Notes under the pieces: model-generated
The model's database searches: none
What the model was told of the DNA's origin: nothing
What the model saw: the letters and a program-made list of their open reading frames with translations, nothing else
Part shown: piece by piece, positions 61,973 through 64,000 of the stretch
How the letters are laid out: each line of letters begins with the position of its first letter
Numbering within the stretch: position 1 is the stretch's first letter
Origin: Anaerococcus lactolyticus ATCC 51172
GTDB taxonomy: Bacteria > Bacillota > Clostridia > Tissierellales > Peptoniphilaceae
Assembly: GCF_000156575.1 (NCBI RefSeq)
Contig: NZ_GG666045.1
Location: 152,918 to 216,917, forward strand
Direction: 5' to 3'
Length of the DNA stretch: 64,000 bases
Made by a program: the position numbers and the translations under genes

Positions 61973-62686
61973 ATGAAGGCAGAATTAAGGAAGACTATTC
62001 CAGTAATTGAAAAACTTGAATATAATTATTTAGTAGATAAAGATATATACTCTTTAAACACACTTATGTCTTTGTTATACGATAGAAATTTTATTAATTT
62101 CTCTAAGCATTCTTACTATACAAAGGATTATTGCTTTAAGAATTTAAAGAAATATTTCTGGAACCTTGTAGATATTGATGAAATAATCAATAGTTTGAGT
62201 AGAAATATTGGAAGTGACATAGATAGGTACGAATACCTTATTTCAATTAAAGCACAGTTTAGAGCATTTAAATCAAAAAAAGCAATTGATAGGTTAGAAT
62301 TTTTAATGATAGAAGCCTTTGGAGTTGATTTTTTGCTTGACAGTACAAATCTTTTTTATAATAGAGACGATAAGGAAATTTTAAAAATTGGCAACATAAT
62401 GAAAGAAGCAATTATATCTGATAGAGAATTAATTGCTTGCCTCAGACGCGATTTATATAATTTTTCTGACCTTGTACTTAAGAGAAAAATCTACGATATA
62501 GACATTTTAACTCACAAGCAGCTTACATTTAATACACAGAGTATTTTTACAGAAGATATTACAAGCAAACAAACTCAAAAAATATACGAGAAAACAATCA
62601 ACTACCTATATAGGTCCATAGTTGATACATATGCCGAGTATTACTACAGGGGTTTAATAAGAGAAGTATTTGAAAGGTATCAATAG
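61973..62686 (+). CDS. Unrecognised helical protein
   Basis: A soluble protein of 237 residues, rich in Ile, Leu, Tyr, Lys and Asp, largely helical by pattern, without signal or motif. It starts KAELRKTIPVIEKLEYNYLV. GAGG lies ten bases before the ATG. A short hairpin follows directly and the ruvC gene begins 28 bases downstream, so it may be co-transcribed with ruvCAB by read-through. Confidence 0.6.
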   Translation: MKAELRKTIPVIEKLEYNYLVDKDIYSLNTLMSLLYDRNFINFSKHSYYTKDYCFKNLKKYFWNLVDIDEIINSLSRNIGSDIDRYEYLISIKAQFRAFKSKKAIDRLEFLMIEAFGVDFLLDSTNLFYNRDDKEILKIGNIMKEAIISDRELIACLRRDLYNFSDLVLKRKIYDIDILTHKQLTFNTQSIFTEDITSKQTQKIYEKTINYLYRSIVDTYAEYYYRGLIREVFERYQ

Positions 62687-62707
62687 GGCTAAATAAGCCC
62701 TTTTTAT
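62686..62707 (+). terminator. Short hairpin with T run before ruvC
   Basis: GGGCT and AGCCC pair around AAATA, followed by TTTTTATTTT. The stem is only five or six base pairs, so it should be leaky. It ends seven bases before the ruvC start. Confidence 0.65.
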
Positions 62708-62714
62708 TTTGTTT

Positions 62715-63209
62715 ATGATAGTATTAGGAATAGATCCAGGCATAGCCATCATGGGCTACGGAGTGGTTGAATTTAAATCAAATAAGGTTAAAGTATTAGA
62801 AAATGGAGTGGTTACAACTTCATCTAAAACAAGAACACCTGAAAGACTTAAAATTTTGTATGATAACTTAGATAAAATTATCAAGGAATTTAAGCCAGAC
62901 GAATTTGCAATAGAAGAATTATTTTTTAATCAAAATGTAAAGACTGCCATAACTGTCGGTCATGCAAGAGGTGTTCAAGTTTTATGTGCTCAAGATAATG
63001 GCTTAGATATATATGAGTACACACCACTACAAATCAAACAGGCTATTACAGGTTATGGAAGAGCTGACAAACAGCAAATGCAGCTTACAATCACAACTTT
63101 ACTAAATTTAAAGGAGATTCCAAAACCTGATGACGCCGCAGATGCTTTATCGGTAGCACTTTGTCATGTGCTTAGTCAAAGATTTAAAGAACAATATAGG
63201 ATGAATTAA
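62715..63209 (+). CDS. ruvC: Holliday-junction resolvase RuvC
   Basis: The 164-residue endonuclease resolves Holliday junctions with RuvAB. The catalytic acids are in GIDPG (Asp7), AIEELFF (Glu near 66) and KPDDAADALSVALCH (two Asp near 138-141). I start at ATG 62715 because the protein then begins MIVLGIDPG as usual; a TTG at 62709 is also in frame. No Shine-Dalgarno site is visible. Its stop overlaps the ruvA start. Confidence 0.94.
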   Translation: MIVLGIDPGIAIMGYGVVEFKSNKVKVLENGVVTTSSKTRTPERLKILYDNLDKIIKEFKPDEFAIEELFFNQNVKTAITVGHARGVQVLCAQDNGLDIYEYTPLQIKQAITGYGRADKQQMQLTITTLLNLKEIPKPDDAADALSVALCHVLSQRFKEQYRMN

Positions 63210-63799
63210 TGATTTCTTACATAAAAGGTGATGTAAAGGCTATAAATGAAGAAGGATTTATAATTGAAACTAACAATATTGGTTATTATATAAATTCTAC
63301 TCTAACAAGTCTTTCGAACATTCAAATAAATAACGAATATAAGATTTACACATCAATGCAAGTTAGGGAAGATGACATTTCTCTTTATGGTTTTTATTCG
63401 AAAGATGAACTTGAGATGTTTTTATTATTAATCTCAGTTTCGTCTATTGGACCAAAAATTGCCATAGGCATGCTATCATCTATAAGTGCAGATGAAATTA
63501 AACTTGCAATAGTCAATAATGATATTGATAAATTAACCGATGCTAAGGGTATTGGCAAAAAAACTGCTTCAAGGATAATACTTGAGCTAGTTGATAAAGT
63601 TAAGAAGATGGCAATACCAGATTTAGATAAGGTTGAAAAAGTAAATCCGGTTAAAAATAATGATATAGAAGTAGCTAGAGAAGCTCTTAAAAATTTGGGT
63701 TATATGGAAAATGATGTAGCCAGAGTTTTAAATGAATTAAAGGATACTGATTTAAGCCTTGAAGGGCTGATTAAAGAAAGTCTAAAAAGACTAATTTAG
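63209..63799 (+). CDS. ruvA: Holliday-junction branch-migration protein RuvA
   Basis: The 196-residue RuvA binds four-way junctions. An N-terminal OB fold (MISYIKGDVKAINEEGFII) precedes the helix-hairpin-helix pair (ISVSSIGPKIAIGMLSSIS, then LTDAKGIGKKTASRIILEL) and the RuvB-binding C-terminal domain (VAREALKNLGYMENDVARVL). The one-base overlap with ruvC and gap of eight bases to ruvB indicate one operon. Confidence 0.96.
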   Translation: MISYIKGDVKAINEEGFIIETNNIGYYINSTLTSLSNIQINNEYKIYTSMQVREDDISLYGFYSKDELEMFLLLISVSSIGPKIAIGMLSSISADEIKLAIVNNDIDKLTDAKGIGKKTASRIILELVDKVKKMAIPDLDKVEKVNPVKNNDIEVAREALKNLGYMENDVARVLNELKDTDLSLEGLIKESLKRLI

Positions 63800-63807
63800 G
63801 TGGTTAA

Positions 63808-64000
63808 ATGTTTGATGAGAACACAAGGATAGTAGGATCTAATGAGCAAATCGAAGATCTTAGACAAGAAAATTCCATAAGACCAAAATGGTTAAGGGAC
63901 TATATTGGTCAAGATAAGGTTAAGGAGAAGCTTGATATCTTTATTAAGTCCTCACTTTCTAGGGAAGAGCCACTAGACCACGTACTTCTCCAAGGACCTC
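63808..64000 (+). CDS. ruvB: Holliday-junction helicase RuvB (5' part)
   Basis: ATG 63808 with TTTAGGTGG upstream starts a frame that is open to the window end. It reads [20 protein letters not shown] and then DHVLLQGP, the typical RuvB N-terminus just before Walker A. The remainder lies outside. Confidence 0.93.
   Translation, partial: MFDENTRIVGSNEQIEDLRQENSIRPKWLRDYIGQDKVKEKLDIFIKSSLSREEPLDHVLLQGP

Overview
The window is low-GC DNA with strong Shine-Dalgarno sites, Firmicute-type genes and tight co-directional operons. It fits an anaerobic Gram-positive coccus of the Tissierellia/Peptoniphilaceae type (Anaerococcus, Peptoniphilus or Finegoldia). The genus is inferred from gene content and base composition only.

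Bases 1 to about 27,332 are the right-hand part of an integrative and conjugative element (ICE). It reads left to right: an unfinished surface-type ORF, topoisomerase III, and a type IV secretion core (a PcfB-like protein, VirD4 coupling protein, VirB2-like pilin, VirB6/TrbL channel, PrgI and VirB4). Next come SSB and a cargo interval with a HipA-like kinase, a Fic enzyme and a beheaded HNH nuclease. After that come two paralogous acidic proteins, a long repeat-domain protein, a DUF4116-like protein, and a structured oriT-like gap. The transfer end has a relaxase accessory protein, a relaxase, a transglycosylase and a C39-like peptidase. The element ends with an orphan type I-E-like CRISPR mini-array and a leftward XRE/S24-fold regulator with its own operator cluster. 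The junction lies at the 3' end of ssrA (tmRNA, minus strand), which is probably the integration site. No integrase and no second att copy are inside the window.

From 27,699 the DNA looks like core chromosome. It holds a glycogen operon (glgC-glgD-glgA, a phosphorylase-like protein without the PLP lysine, pulA, phosphoglucomutase), then an FHA-RodA-PBP cell-wall operon, a convergent NAD kinase, a pseudouridine synthase, and a probable 6S RNA. These are followed by YtxH/DUF948-like envelope proteins, a LacI-type regulator with ptsH and ptsI, YitT, a CvfB-like RNA-binding protein whose only plausible start is AUA or AUU, a parvulin, and a dead-looking PepD relative. The last part carries a radical SAM protein, a second pseudouridine synthase, glucokinase, a two-component system with a lipoprotein, RdgB, YfcE, a HAD phosphatase and ruvCAB (ruvB is cut by the window end).

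The most unusual features are these. (1) A cas-less I-E-like mini-array whose leader and half of its repeat also sit at the break point of the truncated HNH gene. (2) A HipA-Fic pair bracketed by the same dispersed repeat. (3) A recurring 15-bp palindromic operator in front of three accessory genes. (4) A repeated K-x-x-S-R C-terminal tail on four ICE proteins. (5) A small Cys-rich frame with a T-run and pseudoknot-like repeats in the oriT gap. (6) Several core genes that keep an enzyme fold but have lost key residues.
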